From: Amphritea atlantica
GTDB lineage: Bacteria > Pseudomonadota > Gammaproteobacteria > Pseudomonadales > Balneatricaceae
Direction: 5' to 3'
DNA: 64,000 bases
Assembly (NCBI GenBank): GCA_024397875.1
Contig: CP073344.1
Coordinates: forward strand, 2,781,001-2,845,000
Within the stretch, counting starts at the first letter, position 1, and each line of letters opens with the position of its first letter. A model generated the notes under the pieces. That model saw only the letters and a program-made list of their open reading frames with translations. It was not told the origin of the DNA and ran no database searches. Of the stretch, positions 16,975-25,882 are shown in pieces. Position numbers and translations under genes: made by a program.

Positions 16975-18609
16975 TCATTGCAGATCTTTAGCCTGCTGAC
17001 GCAGGATAAACTTCTGAATCTTACCGGTTGAGGTTTTCGGCAGGTCGCCCACAACCACCCGTTTAGGGGTTTTAAAGTGCGCCATATTGGCCCGGCAGAA
17101 ATCGATAATTTCCTGCTCGGTCACTGTTTCACCCTCGGTGGTGGTGATAAAAGCACAGGGGGTTTCACCCCACTTTTCATCCGGCCGGGCGACCACCGCT
17201 GCATCCTGAATTTTTGGATGACGGTAAAGCACATCTTCAACCTCGATACTGGAGATGTTTTCGCCACCGGAAATAATCACATCCTTGGAGCGGTCCTTAA
17301 TTTCGATATAACCATCGGCATGCCACACCGCCAGATCGCCGGAATGGAACCAGCCGCCTTTAAAAGCGTCATCGGTGGTCGATGGATTTTTCAGGTAACC
17401 TTTCATCACCAGATTACCCTGCATAAAGATCTCGCCAATGGTTTCACCATCCTGAGGCACCGGTTCCAGCGTATCCGGATGGGCCACCATCAGACCATCG
17501 AGCATTGGGGCACGTACCCCCTGACGGGATTTCAGACGGGACTTTTTCGCTTCATCATATTCATCCCACTCGCTATGCCAGGCACAGACCACCGACGGAC
17601 CGTAGGTTTCAGTGAGGCCATAGACATGGGTAACCCTGAAACCAAGCTCTTCCATTCCCTGGATAACAGAAGCCGGTGGCGCAGCCCCTGCCGTCATCAC
17701 TTTAACCTGATGGTCAATTCCCTCTTTCATCGCCTGGGGCGCTGAGTTGAGCATATTCAGTACGATAGGTGCACCACAGAAATGATTCACTTTCTGCTCT
17801 TTTATCTGTTCAAAGATCATATCGGCACGGACATGTCGCAGGCTGACACTGGTACCCGCAGCCGCCGCAATCGACCAGGGAAAACACCAGCCATTACAGT
17901 GGAACATCGGCAGCGTCCAGAGATAAACCGGGTGCTGCCCCATATCCCAGGAAACAATATTACTCACGGCATTCAGGTAGGCACCGCGATGATGATACAC
18001 CACCCCTTTCGGATCTCCGGTGGTGCCCGAGGTGTAGTTGAGGGTAATCGCATCCCATTCATCTGCGGGCTTCACACCGCTAAACGCATCATCACCTTCA
18101 GTCAGAAAAGCATCATAAGTCAGATCACCGATCAGCTCGCCTTCAGCATAAGAGGGATCATCAATATCGATTACCAGAATCTTTTTACCGATCATTTTCA
18201 GGGCTTTACGCACCACTGAGGAAAATTCACGCTCGCTAATCAGTACCTTTGTTTCCGCATGCTGCAAGACGAACGCAATCGCTTCTGCATCCAGCCGGGT
18301 ATTGATGGAGTTCAGTACGGCACCACTCATCGGTACACCAAAATGCGCTTCGAAATGCTCAGGCAGGTTAGGTGCAATGATTGATACGGTATCACCGTTA
18401 CCGATCCCCCGTTGCACCAGGGCACTAGCCAGCTGACAACAACGCAGATACGTTTCAGCCCAGGTTCTGCGAACCGCACCGTGTACGGTAGCAATACGGT
18501 TTGGGTAAACCTTAGCGCTGCGCTCAAGAAAACTCAGCGGTGTGAGCGCAGTAAAGTTTGCCTGGTTCTGATCGAGGGACTGGTTATAGACATTATGATG
18601 TTCGGACAT
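16975..18609 (-). CDS. AMP-forming acyl-CoA synthetase (AlkK-like)
   Basis: A 544-residue adenylate-forming ligase. The P-loop-like motif YTSGTTGDPKGVVYHHRGAYL, the VYGLTETYGP motif, the GWFHSGDLAVWHADGYIEIKDR core and the C-terminal PKTSTGKIQKF lysine motif are all intact. It resembles medium-chain fatty acyl-CoA synthetases of the AlkK group. Its product would feed the acyl-CoA dehydrogenase/ETF module nearby. Exact acid preference is not visible. Confidence 0.92.
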   Translation of the reverse strand: MSEHHNVYNQSLDQNQANFTALTPLSFLERSAKVYPNRIATVHGAVRRTWAETYLRCCQLASALVQRGIGNGDTVSIIAPNLPEHFEAHFGVPMSGAVLNSINTRLDAEAIAFVLQHAETKVLISEREFSSVVRKALKMIGKKILVIDIDDPSYAEGELIGDLTYDAFLTEGDDAFSGVKPADEWDAITLNYTSGTTGDPKGVVYHHRGAYLNAVSNIVSWDMGQHPVYLWTLPMFHCNGWCFPWSIAAAAGTSVSLRHVRADMIFEQIKEQKVNHFCGAPIVLNMLNSAPQAMKEGIDHQVKVMTAGAAPPASVIQGMEELGFRVTHVYGLTETYGPSVVCAWHSEWDEYDEAKKSRLKSRQGVRAPMLDGLMVAHPDTLEPVPQDGETIGEIFMQGNLVMKGYLKNPSTTDDAFKGGWFHSGDLAVWHADGYIEIKDRSKDVIISGGENISSIEVEDVLYRHPKIQDAAVVARPDEKWGETPCAFITTTEGETVTEQEIIDFCRANMAHFKTPKRVVVGDLPKTSTGKIQKFILRQQAKDLQ

Positions 18610-18711
18610 TGTGTTTTCCTGTACCTGTTTTCGACCGTTGCTCAGTAGTCAAGCCCGGCCTGTCAATCTGAAAGAGTATTCAAATGAATCGCCCCTCACG
18701 GGGCATTCCGG

Positions 18712-18867
18712 CTAAACCTGGCTGTCAGCAGTTAATTCGTTACCATTACAACGGCAGGGGTCCACGGTGCGAAAACTCAGGAAGAGTAACCAGCAGCAGA
18801 GTACCGTCGCTGAACCATAACGGTTCAGTTCGGCAGTGATATAATCATGCGGATAAAGGGAAGGCAT
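18712..18867 (-). CDS. Possible small protein
   Basis: A 51-codon frame starting MPSLYPHDYITAEL, with AGAAGAGAG a few bases upstream of the ATG and a hydrophobic, cysteine-containing centre (VLCCWLLFLSF). It lies in the 461-bp gap between the acyl-CoA synthetase and the hybrid histidine kinase. I do not recognise it and there is no second line of evidence. A GCCCC-TCAC-GGGGC hairpin lies just beyond its stop at about 18690-18703. Confidence 0.3.
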   Translation of the reverse strand: MPSLYPHDYITAELNRYGSATVLCCWLLFLSFRTVDPCRCNGNELTADSQV

Positions 18868-19070
18868 CTTTACTCTCTTCTGACTTTATATAGTCAGTTT
18901 TTATTGTTCTGTGTCACAGTATTTATTCTGTGTTTAATACAGATTAAAGCTCATAATCATTGCCTCAATCTGTCTGAAATCTAACGAAATGTAACAGCCG
19001 GTTTGGCGAACCCACATTTGCTATAGAATGACAGCACAATAAAAACAGTACGCCACAAGACGACAGCACT

Positions 19071-21920
19071 ATGCTTTTCAGATCGAAACTCATGCAACGC
19101 TTCTTCGTTACCCTGTTGATAATCATCTCGATGATTTTTATCACGGTGTACTTTTATTCGGTGCCGGTGATCAAGAAGAAGGTTTTCGAGATTGAGCGAA
19201 ACTCCAGCGCTATCGCCCTCAACAGCGTATTCTCCCTCGCCAACAAGATGTACGCCGATACCAAGAAATACCGCAGCCAGGCGCTTGAATCCCACAAAAA
19301 GCGCCTGCGTACCGTGGTTGATCTGGCCGACTCCTTTTTCGACAGCGCCGTCGCTGAAGCGCGCCGCAACGGTCTCAGCGAAGCCCAGGCACGCCAGGTA
19401 GCCTTTGAGCAGCTGAGAAGCTTTAAATACGGCGATAATGACTATATCTGGATCGCCGACCAGCACGGCACCCTGCTGTCCCACCCCGACCCGCGCTATC
19501 AGGGCAAAGATACAGCGGCCTTTCGCATTAACGATAGTGACTCAGAGGTTAGGACTGTCATCGATTTGGCACTCAGCCAGGGAGAGGGTTTCTATCAGTA
19601 CAAATGGAACCGGCTCGACTCTGAGAAGCCGCTGGATAAAGTATCCTTCGTTAAAAACTTCCCGCAAAAGGGTTTTGTCATCGGCTCGGGGGTCTATCTG
19701 GATGACCTGGATGCTGATATCCAACGTATCCGCAATGAGGCGCTGATTGAACTGCGGGAGGGGATAAAAGAGATTAAAATCGCCTCCACCGGCTATCTGT
19801 TTGTGTTTGATGCCAGCACCAATATGCTGATCCACCCGAACACCAATATTGCCGGCAAGAACTTTCTTTCGCTGACCAATCCGGTCACCGGCAATTCCAT
19901 CGCAGAGGACCTGATACAGGTCGCCGATACCGGTCAAGAGCTGTATTACAAATGGGACCGGCCGGACGACCCTGGAAATTACCGTTATGAAAAGCTCTCG
20001 CTGGTACGCTACCTGCCAGGATTTGACTGGTATATCTGCTCTTCGGTCTATGTCGATGAGCTGCGCAGCAGCGCCGAATTACTGACCGAAAGAATCATCA
20101 CCATCGCGGTGATCGCACTGGTTGTTGCTCTGCTGCTGATGCTGCTGTTCAGTCAGTGGATTACCCAGCCGATTAAACGGCTGGCAGATACCGCCGTGAG
20201 AGTATCCCAGGGAGAGCTATCGGCTAAAAGCGGCATCCGTCGTGATGATGAGGTGGGGCTGCTGGCCCACACCTTCGATACGATGGTGGAACGTTTGCGG
20301 GACTCGATCAAAAACCTGGACAGCAAGGTTGAACAACGCACCCATGCATTAGCGGAGAAAAATCAACAACTGATCATCGCCTCAGAATCGATGGCCAGCG
20401 CGAAAGAGGCGCTGGCACTGTCTGAGCAGCGCCAACGGCAAATCCTCGACGCCCTGCCCGCGCAGATCGCCTATGTCGATACCGGCCTTAACATTCTCTT
20501 CGTCAACCGGGTGTTTGCCGATACCTTTCAGCAGAATAAGGCCTGCATGATCAATAAATCCCTGCAGCAGGCTATCGGCGAGGAATGCTTCAGGCGCATC
20601 CAGTGTCAGATCCAATCCGCTCTGAACGGACAGCAAACCACTGGCGAATATACAGAGCACCAGCAGCAACGGCAGGTAATCTGCAAACGCACCCTGATCC
20701 CCTGCTTTAACCCCGATAGAGAGGTTAATGGCATTCTGATACTGACCTTTGATATCACCAGTGAAAAAGATGCCGAACGGCAGTTAAATGAAGCGCAACG
20801 GATGAATGCTGTCGGTCAGATGGCGGGGGGACTGGCCCATGATTTTAATAATCTGCTGACCATTATTCTTGGCAACCTGCATTCAGCAGGCGATCGCTAT
20901 GCCGAAGATGATCAGTTGCATCGCTATCTTGAACCCGCGATCAGGGCCACCCGGCGTGGAGCCGATATCACCAGCCGACTGCTATCATTTTCCCGCCGAC
21001 AGCCGCTCTCCCCCACCCTGATTAATATCGGCCAGATGCTCAGCGGCACTGTCGAACTGCTGTCGAGTTCATTACCGGACAATATCACGGTCAGGATAAG
21101 CAACACTCCATCCGACCTGCAGCCCTTTGCCGATCCGGGCAGGCTGGAGGATGCGCTGGTGAATATCGTGTTCAACGCCCGGGATGCGATGCCCGAGGGT
21201 GGCGAGATCAGCTTCGCCACCCAGAGCATTGAAGTCAAAAACCGCCTGGTGATGGATGAACCGGTAGCGCCGGGTGACTACTGTGAGATCTGTATCAGTG
21301 ATACCGGTTCCGGCTTCAGCGACCAGGCCCTGCTGCAGTGTTTTGAGCCTTTTTTTACCAGCAAGAGTAATGGCGCTGGCTCAGGTCTGGGACTGAGTAT
21401 GGTGTACGGTTTCGTTAAACAGTCACAAGGTTATATCAGCATTCAGAACGCCCCGAACCGGGGAGCGACGATCACCCTGCTGCTGCCGGCAAAGGCTGCC
21501 GAACAAGGTGTTGCAAAAGATTCGCCTGACGCACAGGCGCGCGACTTCAAGCAGGAGGGCAAACTGGTCTGCCTGGTAGAGGATGATCCGGATGTGCGCT
21601 CGGTGGTGCGTCAGCAACTGATCGAGCTGGGCTTTGATGTGATCGACACCCATAACGCCGAAGAAGCCCGGCGATTGATACCGTTGCTACCGGAACTCTA
21701 TGCCCTGGTATCCGACGTCATGCTGCCGGGCAGCATCAACGGGATTGAGCTGGCAGACTGGCAGCATCTGCGAGATAACCGTTGCAGGATCATCCTGATC
21801 AGTGGATATTCCTACCAACAAAGCGGAGACAAGCCGATCAACCCGGCCTTTCTGCTGCTGAGCAAGCCCTTTGGGATAGCAGAATTGAAAAAGGCATTTC
21901 ATGATAGTGAGAAGCGATAA
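19071..21920 (+). CDS. Cache-domain hybrid sensor histidine kinase
   Basis: A 949-residue inner-membrane kinase. A transmembrane segment (about 10-30) leads into a periplasmic double Cache region with repeated GNxYIWIAD-like and STGYLFVFD-like strands. A second transmembrane segment (about 342-362), HAMP (to about 415), a coiled coil, a PAS domain (about 453-563), HisKA with the phospho-accepting His590 in GGLAHDFNN, and HATPase (NIVFNARDAMPEGG, GSGLGLSMVYGF) follow. A C-terminal receiver has Asp882 in SDVMLP. Cache domains commonly bind small organic acids or amino acids. The OmpR-type regulator just downstream is the likely partner. Confidence 0.94.
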   Translation: MLFRSKLMQRFFVTLLIIISMIFITVYFYSVPVIKKKVFEIERNSSAIALNSVFSLANKMYADTKKYRSQALESHKKRLRTVVDLADSFFDSAVAEARRNGLSEAQARQVAFEQLRSFKYGDNDYIWIADQHGTLLSHPDPRYQGKDTAAFRINDSDSEVRTVIDLALSQGEGFYQYKWNRLDSEKPLDKVSFVKNFPQKGFVIGSGVYLDDLDADIQRIRNEALIELREGIKEIKIASTGYLFVFDASTNMLIHPNTNIAGKNFLSLTNPVTGNSIAEDLIQVADTGQELYYKWDRPDDPGNYRYEKLSLVRYLPGFDWYICSSVYVDELRSSAELLTERIITIAVIALVVALLLMLLFSQWITQPIKRLADTAVRVSQGELSAKSGIRRDDEVGLLAHTFDTMVERLRDSIKNLDSKVEQRTHALAEKNQQLIIASESMASAKEALALSEQRQRQILDALPAQIAYVDTGLNILFVNRVFADTFQQNKACMINKSLQQAIGEECFRRIQCQIQSALNGQQTTGEYTEHQQQRQVICKRTLIPCFNPDREVNGILILTFDITSEKDAERQLNEAQRMNAVGQMAGGLAHDFNNLLTIILGNLHSAGDRYAEDDQLHRYLEPAIRATRRGADITSRLLSFSRRQPLSPTLINIGQMLSGTVELLSSSLPDNITVRISNTPSDLQPFADPGRLEDALVNIVFNARDAMPEGGEISFATQSIEVKNRLVMDEPVAPGDYCEICISDTGSGFSDQALLQCFEPFFTSKSNGAGSGLGLSMVYGFVKQSQGYISIQNAPNRGATITLLLPAKAAEQGVAKDSPDAQARDFKQEGKLVCLVEDDPDVRSVVRQQLIELGFDVIDTHNAEEARRLIPLLPELYALVSDVMLPGSINGIELADWQHLRDNRCRIILISGYSYQQSGDKPINPAFLLLSKPFGIAELKKAFHDSEKR

Positions 21921-21971
21921 ACCAGGCACAGCAGGTGCCGATTGCCGCTTCTCTCTTTGCGGAGGCAAACC

Positions 21972-22679
21972 TTGAATAATAATAAAATGATCTACGTAAT
22001 TGATGATGAACAGGATATCTGTCAGTTGGTGAGCCAGGAGTTGCAACAGTTCGGCTACTGCGTTCGCAGCTTTACCACCGGAACCCAGGCCAGCCATGCG
22101 ATTCGCACCCGTCCACCGGCACTCTGTATTATTGATCTGGGCCTGCCCGATATGGACGGTATGGAACTGGTTAAACAGCTGTGCGACAAGCACAATGTTG
22201 GCGTCATGATCCTCTCGGGACGCAACAGCGTACCCGACAAAGTGCTGGGACTGGAACTGGGGGCCGACGACTATATCGTTAAGCCCTTTATCCCACGGGA
22301 GCTGGTAGCCCGGGTTAACAGTTTAGTCCGGCGACTGGAAAACTGCGGACCGGATCCCAAAACAGAGACCCGCACCGCCAGCTTTGCTAATCTGACCTAT
22401 GACCCCAAAACACTCACCCTGATCACCACGGATGGCAAGCAGTCAGAACTCAGTTCGGCAGAACATGTACTGCTGATCAAGTTGCTCAAAGCACCAAAAA
22501 CCATCCTCTCACGAGATCAGTTGATGGGGGAAAGCACCGGACCGTTCGATCGCAGCATCGATGTCAGAATGTCCCGGGTGCGCAAGAAAATTGAGCAGGA
22601 TCCGAAAAACCCCGAGATCATCAAAACCATCTACGGGGTGGGATATATCCTGACCACCGATGTCAGCTGGAACCCCTGA
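21972..22679 (+). CDS. OmpR-family response regulator
   Basis: A 235-residue two-component regulator: a receiver domain with Asp55 in IIDLGLPDMDG and the conserved Lys in VKPF, then an OmpR winged helix (DRSIDVRMSRVRKKIE, TIYGVGYIL). I place the start at a TTG at 21972 because GGAGG (21961-21965) lies 6 nt upstream; the ATG five codons later is the alternative. It follows the hybrid kinase by about 50 bp and is probably co-transcribed with it. Confidence 0.92.
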   Translation: MNNNKMIYVIDDEQDICQLVSQELQQFGYCVRSFTTGTQASHAIRTRPPALCIIDLGLPDMDGMELVKQLCDKHNVGVMILSGRNSVPDKVLGLELGADDYIVKPFIPRELVARVNSLVRRLENCGPDPKTETRTASFANLTYDPKTLTLITTDGKQSELSSAEHVLLIKLLKAPKTILSRDQLMGESTGPFDRSIDVRMSRVRKKIEQDPKNPEIIKTIYGVGYILTTDVSWNP

Positions 22680-22718
22680 CGCATTCATTACAAATAAAAG
22701 GCATAACCGAGTCCTGTG

Positions 22719-22755
22719 TTCCCCCTGAGGGAGCATAGCTACTCCCACAGGGGAA
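22719..22755. terminator. Hairpin between convergent genes
   Basis: A long stem formed by TTCCCC-C-TG-A-GGGAG (22719-22733) and CTCCC-A-CA-GGGGAA (22742-22755). It lies between the convergent response-regulator and enolase-superfamily genes and probably acts as a bidirectional terminator, although neither side has a strong T-run. Confidence 0.5.
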
Positions 22756-22758
22756 TAA

Positions 22759-23874
22759 TCAGAGAGTAAAAGATGCTACCTGAGCAGACTTAATAACCTC
22801 ATCGATATAGTCAATACCTATGCCCGGCTTGTCGCTGGGACAGGCATAACCCTGCTCATCAATATGGATATAGTCGTCCGACCCCCAGCGATAGGGCTCA
22901 CAGGGAACCGCCTGTTCAAATCCAGTTGAACTAGCGGTAGACAGCATCATATGCAGATTGGTAGCCTGAGTTATCGAAAAACCCCAACTCTGAATCTCGG
23001 TTGAGATCCCGGCCGCCTCAGCAATAGCGATCAGTTTTTTGGCTGCCGTGACACCACCCGTCAGAGTCGTATCAAAACGCAGCCGGTCACAGGCCCCTAT
23101 ATTCACAGCATGCGCCTGCATTACCGGGGAAAACAACTCGATACCACTCATCACTACAGGAATCTCTATCGAGGACCTTAACCGGGCATACCCCTCCAGA
23201 TCCATATCCGACAGTGGCGCTTCAAAAAACTCAAAACATGAATGCCGGCTTAACTCCCGCCCGATCCGCAGCGCCCCTTCCCGGTTGTACTGTCCTTCCG
23301 CATCAAAATAGAAGCGCTGCGTCTGACCGAAGCGCTGGCTGACAGCCTGTATCAGCTCTATATCCCGTTCAACGTCACAGAAAGGATGTATCTTAACCGC
23401 ATGATACGGTTTATTCGCCAGGGCAGCGATCTGCTCCAAATAGGCCTCTATGCTCTGAAAGCTGGGAATGCTGGCATAAACCGGCACCCGCTCCCGGGCA
23501 GCACCCAGGTAGCGGTAGAGCGGCAAGTCTGCAGCTTTGGCTGCTGCATCCCACAGCGCCAGATCAAAGAGCGAGGTTGTCTGGGCGCGCAGAAAATCAT
23601 AGCGACGGTTTAGCGTCTGGTAGAGATTTTCGCGCTGACAAATGTCAGCCCCCATCACATTTCGCGCAGCGCCACAGGCACTGGCATACAGCGAACGGTC
23701 AACCTCATGCTCGGTGTAGGTGGTTATCCCCCCACAACCGACAATACCGTCACTGGTGGTGATCTTGCACAGCAGTAGCCCTTCAACCACCTCACCACTG
23801 TGCTGCCCCAGCCTGATCTGATCCTTTGCCGGATTATAGAGCCCGATCTCAATCTGCTTAACTGTTGACGACAC
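22759..23874 (-). CDS. Mandelate racemase/muconate lactonizing family enzyme
   Basis: A 371-residue enolase-superfamily protein. I chose a GTG start at 23874 because GGAGGG lies 6 nt upstream; the gene then overlaps the end of the BCCT gene by 17 bp and is translationally coupled to it. Metal ligands are visible in FDAEGQ, FFEAPL and SGIEL, but the first catalytic motif reads KIH, a KxH variant of KxK, and no His occupies the usual position after the last strand (QSWGF). Coupling to a betaine-type transporter suggests a catabolic enzyme for a betaine or related compound; the reaction is not known. Confidence 0.85.
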   Translation of the reverse strand: MSSTVKQIEIGLYNPAKDQIRLGQHSGEVVEGLLLCKITTSDGIVGCGGITTYTEHEVDRSLYASACGAARNVMGADICQRENLYQTLNRRYDFLRAQTTSLFDLALWDAAAKAADLPLYRYLGAARERVPVYASIPSFQSIEAYLEQIAALANKPYHAVKIHPFCDVERDIELIQAVSQRFGQTQRFYFDAEGQYNREGALRIGRELSRHSCFEFFEAPLSDMDLEGYARLRSSIEIPVVMSGIELFSPVMQAHAVNIGACDRLRFDTTLTGGVTAAKKLIAIAEAAGISTEIQSWGFSITQATNLHMMLSTASSTGFEQAVPCEPYRWGSDDYIHIDEQGYACPSDKPGIGIDYIDEVIKSAQVASFTL

Positions 23875-25471
23875 TGTGAACCCTCCGCATTTCCTCATCA
23901 GCATCCGCCAGCCCGGAGATACGCAGAATATCTTCGCTCTGATCGCTCTTTTCCGATTGTTTAAGCACCCGGAAAAAATTATAGATCACCAGCGACAATA
24001 CACATGTCAGCGGTAACGCCAGCACAATAGAGGAGGTTTGAATCGCCTTCAGGCTGCCTTCCTTTCCCCCGCCGATCAAAATCAGCGTCAACGGTAAGGC
24101 TGCCAGGGCAAAAGCCCAGAAGATACGGTGCCACAATGCCGGATCCTGATGCTGCTCCAGATTATCGGTTGCAATGGCCGACAATGTGTAAGCAGCTGAA
24201 TCAAGTGAGGTCGAAAGACAGATAAATGCCAGAATGGTATAGACAACGACCGCCAGGGTAGAAAACGGCAGACTGCTGAGTACCGCCAACACGGCGGCAG
24301 CCCCTCCCTCCTCTGTCAGAATACGGGTCACTTCAAGACCCTCATTAACCTGCTGGTACAGTCCATAATTACCCAGCACAGCGTAGTAGATCCAACACCC
24401 AAGGCTGCCGAAACCAACAACAGTGAAGATAGTTTCGCGGATAGTTCTGCCACGGGAGATACGGGCAATAAAGATTGAAACGAATGGCGCCCAGGAGACC
24501 CACCATGCCCAGTAAAAAATAGTCCAGGACTGAGGGAAACCACCCCCGGCAACCGAATCTGTCCATAAGCTCATATGCATAAAGTTATCGAACATGAAGC
24601 CCAGTCCTGACAGCATACTGTTAATAATGAATGCCGTCGGACCCACTACCAGGATCGCGCCAAGAAAAACCAGCGCCAGCACCATATTGGCATCACTCAG
24701 CCGCTTTATCCCCTTCTGTAAACCCAGGCTGACACTGGCGGAGAACATCAGCACCCAGATCCCCATAACCACCAGATTAAGACTAAATCCAGCTTCGATA
24801 TCAAAAATGCTACCTATCAGTGTTGAAACCATCGGCGTACCCAGACCGATCGTTGTCCCCAGGCCACCAAGAATACCGAAGATGACCGCAATATCGATGA
24901 TTTTTCCCACCAGACCATTGGCATGGGATTCCCCCAGAGTCTCGGTGCAGGCCTGACTCAGACGCAAAAAAGGACGTTTCTTGACAAAATACTGATAAGC
25001 GATCGGCAGTGACGGGATGCAAAAGATAGCCCAGGCACTCAGCCCCCAGTGAAAGAAGCCATAGCCCACAGCCAGCTCAGCCGCCTGTGGCGACAGCGCT
25101 TCAGCACCAAATGGAGGTGCCTTGTAATAGAAAGCCCACTCCTGAGGCGCCCAGTAGAGAATGCTCGAACCTATCCCCGCGGTAAAGATCATCCCGATCC
25201 ATGAGAAGGTTGAGAACTCTGGTGCTTCATCGCCAAAGCGAATCCGACCGTAAGGACCCAGGGCCAGATAGCCCAACAAGCCCATCACAACGACGGCAAA
25301 CAACAAATACACCCAGCCCAGCTGGTTGGTTGTATATGACAATATGCTACTTAACACTGCGGAGCCAGATTCCGGATAAAGGGAAAGGGGCACGATGATA
25401 AGTAACAGCAAAATCAGAGAACTGTAAAAGATTCCCCGGTCGACTCTCGGTTTATTTTTATTAATTTCCAT
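23858..25471 (-). CDS. BCCT-family betaine/carnitine/choline transporter
   Basis: A 537-residue, 12-helix secondary transporter. Family signatures include GIGSSILYWAPQEWAFYY and the tryptophan-rich FYWAWWVSWAPFVSIFIARISRGRTIRE. These proteins import quaternary ammonium compounds with Na+ or H+, or exchange them. It is first in a two-gene unit with the enolase-superfamily enzyme. Its upstream region carries a sigma-54 promoter, an IHF-like site and activator-type palindromes, so expression is probably substrate-induced through the neighbouring sigma-54 activator. Confidence 0.94.
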   Translation of the reverse strand: MEINKNKPRVDRGIFYSSLILLLLIIVPLSLYPESGSAVLSSILSYTTNQLGWVYLLFAVVVMGLLGYLALGPYGRIRFGDEAPEFSTFSWIGMIFTAGIGSSILYWAPQEWAFYYKAPPFGAEALSPQAAELAVGYGFFHWGLSAWAIFCIPSLPIAYQYFVKKRPFLRLSQACTETLGESHANGLVGKIIDIAVIFGILGGLGTTIGLGTPMVSTLIGSIFDIEAGFSLNLVVMGIWVLMFSASVSLGLQKGIKRLSDANMVLALVFLGAILVVGPTAFIINSMLSGLGFMFDNFMHMSLWTDSVAGGGFPQSWTIFYWAWWVSWAPFVSIFIARISRGRTIRETIFTVVGFGSLGCWIYYAVLGNYGLYQQVNEGLEVTRILTEEGGAAAVLAVLSSLPFSTLAVVVYTILAFICLSTSLDSAAYTLSAIATDNLEQHQDPALWHRIFWAFALAALPLTLILIGGGKEGSLKAIQTSSIVLALPLTCVLSLVIYNFFRVLKQSEKSDQSEDILRISGLADADEEMRRVHSVVNS

Positions 25472-25593
25472 CCTTATTTCCTCAGATTACTGACAGATGG
25501 TTATTTAACCGGGCATTCGGAGCCCGGGCCTGTGTAAGATCAGGGTGCTTTACTCAGGTTTCACCTGAAGAAAAGCCCTGCCCCTCTACAAAA

Positions 25594-25608
25594 GCAATCT
25601 ACGTACCA
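25594..25608 (-). promoter_or_regulatory. Sigma-54 promoter of the BCCT operon
   Basis: The minus strand reads TGGTACG-TAGA-TTGCT, one mismatch from the -24/-12 consensus TGGCACG-N4-TTGCW, with the GG and GC elements correctly spaced. The predicted transcription start near 25582 gives a leader of about 110 nt before the BCCT start codon. Confidence 0.75.
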
Positions 25609-25637
25609 ATTATATAAAAAATTATTTTTACTATATT

Positions 25638-25650
25638 TATCAATTAGTTA
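25638..25650 (+). promoter_or_regulatory. IHF-type site between promoter and enhancers
   Basis: TATCAATTAGTTA matches the IHF consensus WATCAANNNNTTR at every defined position. It lies in an AT-rich stretch between the sigma-54 promoter and the first upstream palindrome, where IHF bends DNA in many sigma-54 systems. Confidence 0.6.
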
Positions 25651-25686
25651 AATAGATAATCTTCAGATAATACAGAGTATACGACT

Positions 25687-25846
25687 GAGTCTTTTCTGAC
25701 TCAGAATAGTAATAGAAGGGACTTTCGATAGCAGGCAATACAGCAGGCAGGAAAACCGAGCGCCCGGAATATGGCACCTGCAGGTATCTCATTTGGTTAT
25801 TGAACTGTACCGAGTCAAAAAAGACTCATCGAGTCACTTATGACTC
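25687..25846. promoter_or_regulatory. Three GAGTC-N6-GACTC palindromes (enhancer sites)
   Basis: Identical half-sites with 6-bp centres occur at 25687-25702, 25812-25827 and 25831-25846, with a single extra GACTCA half-site at 25858-25863. They lie about 105-265 bp upstream of the predicted sigma-54 start, the usual range for activator sites, and directly after the stop codon of the sigma-54 activator gene. I infer that they bind that activator. Confidence 0.7.
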
Positions 25847-25882
25847 AACTCATTATTGACTCATTACATCTGTGTTTTAGCA

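Noticed and set aside
18981..19060. Possible sigma-54 promoter (TGGCG...TTTGC) before the hybrid kinase
   Set aside because: The GG and GC elements are 13 bases apart instead of 10, so it does not fit the -24/-12 rule.
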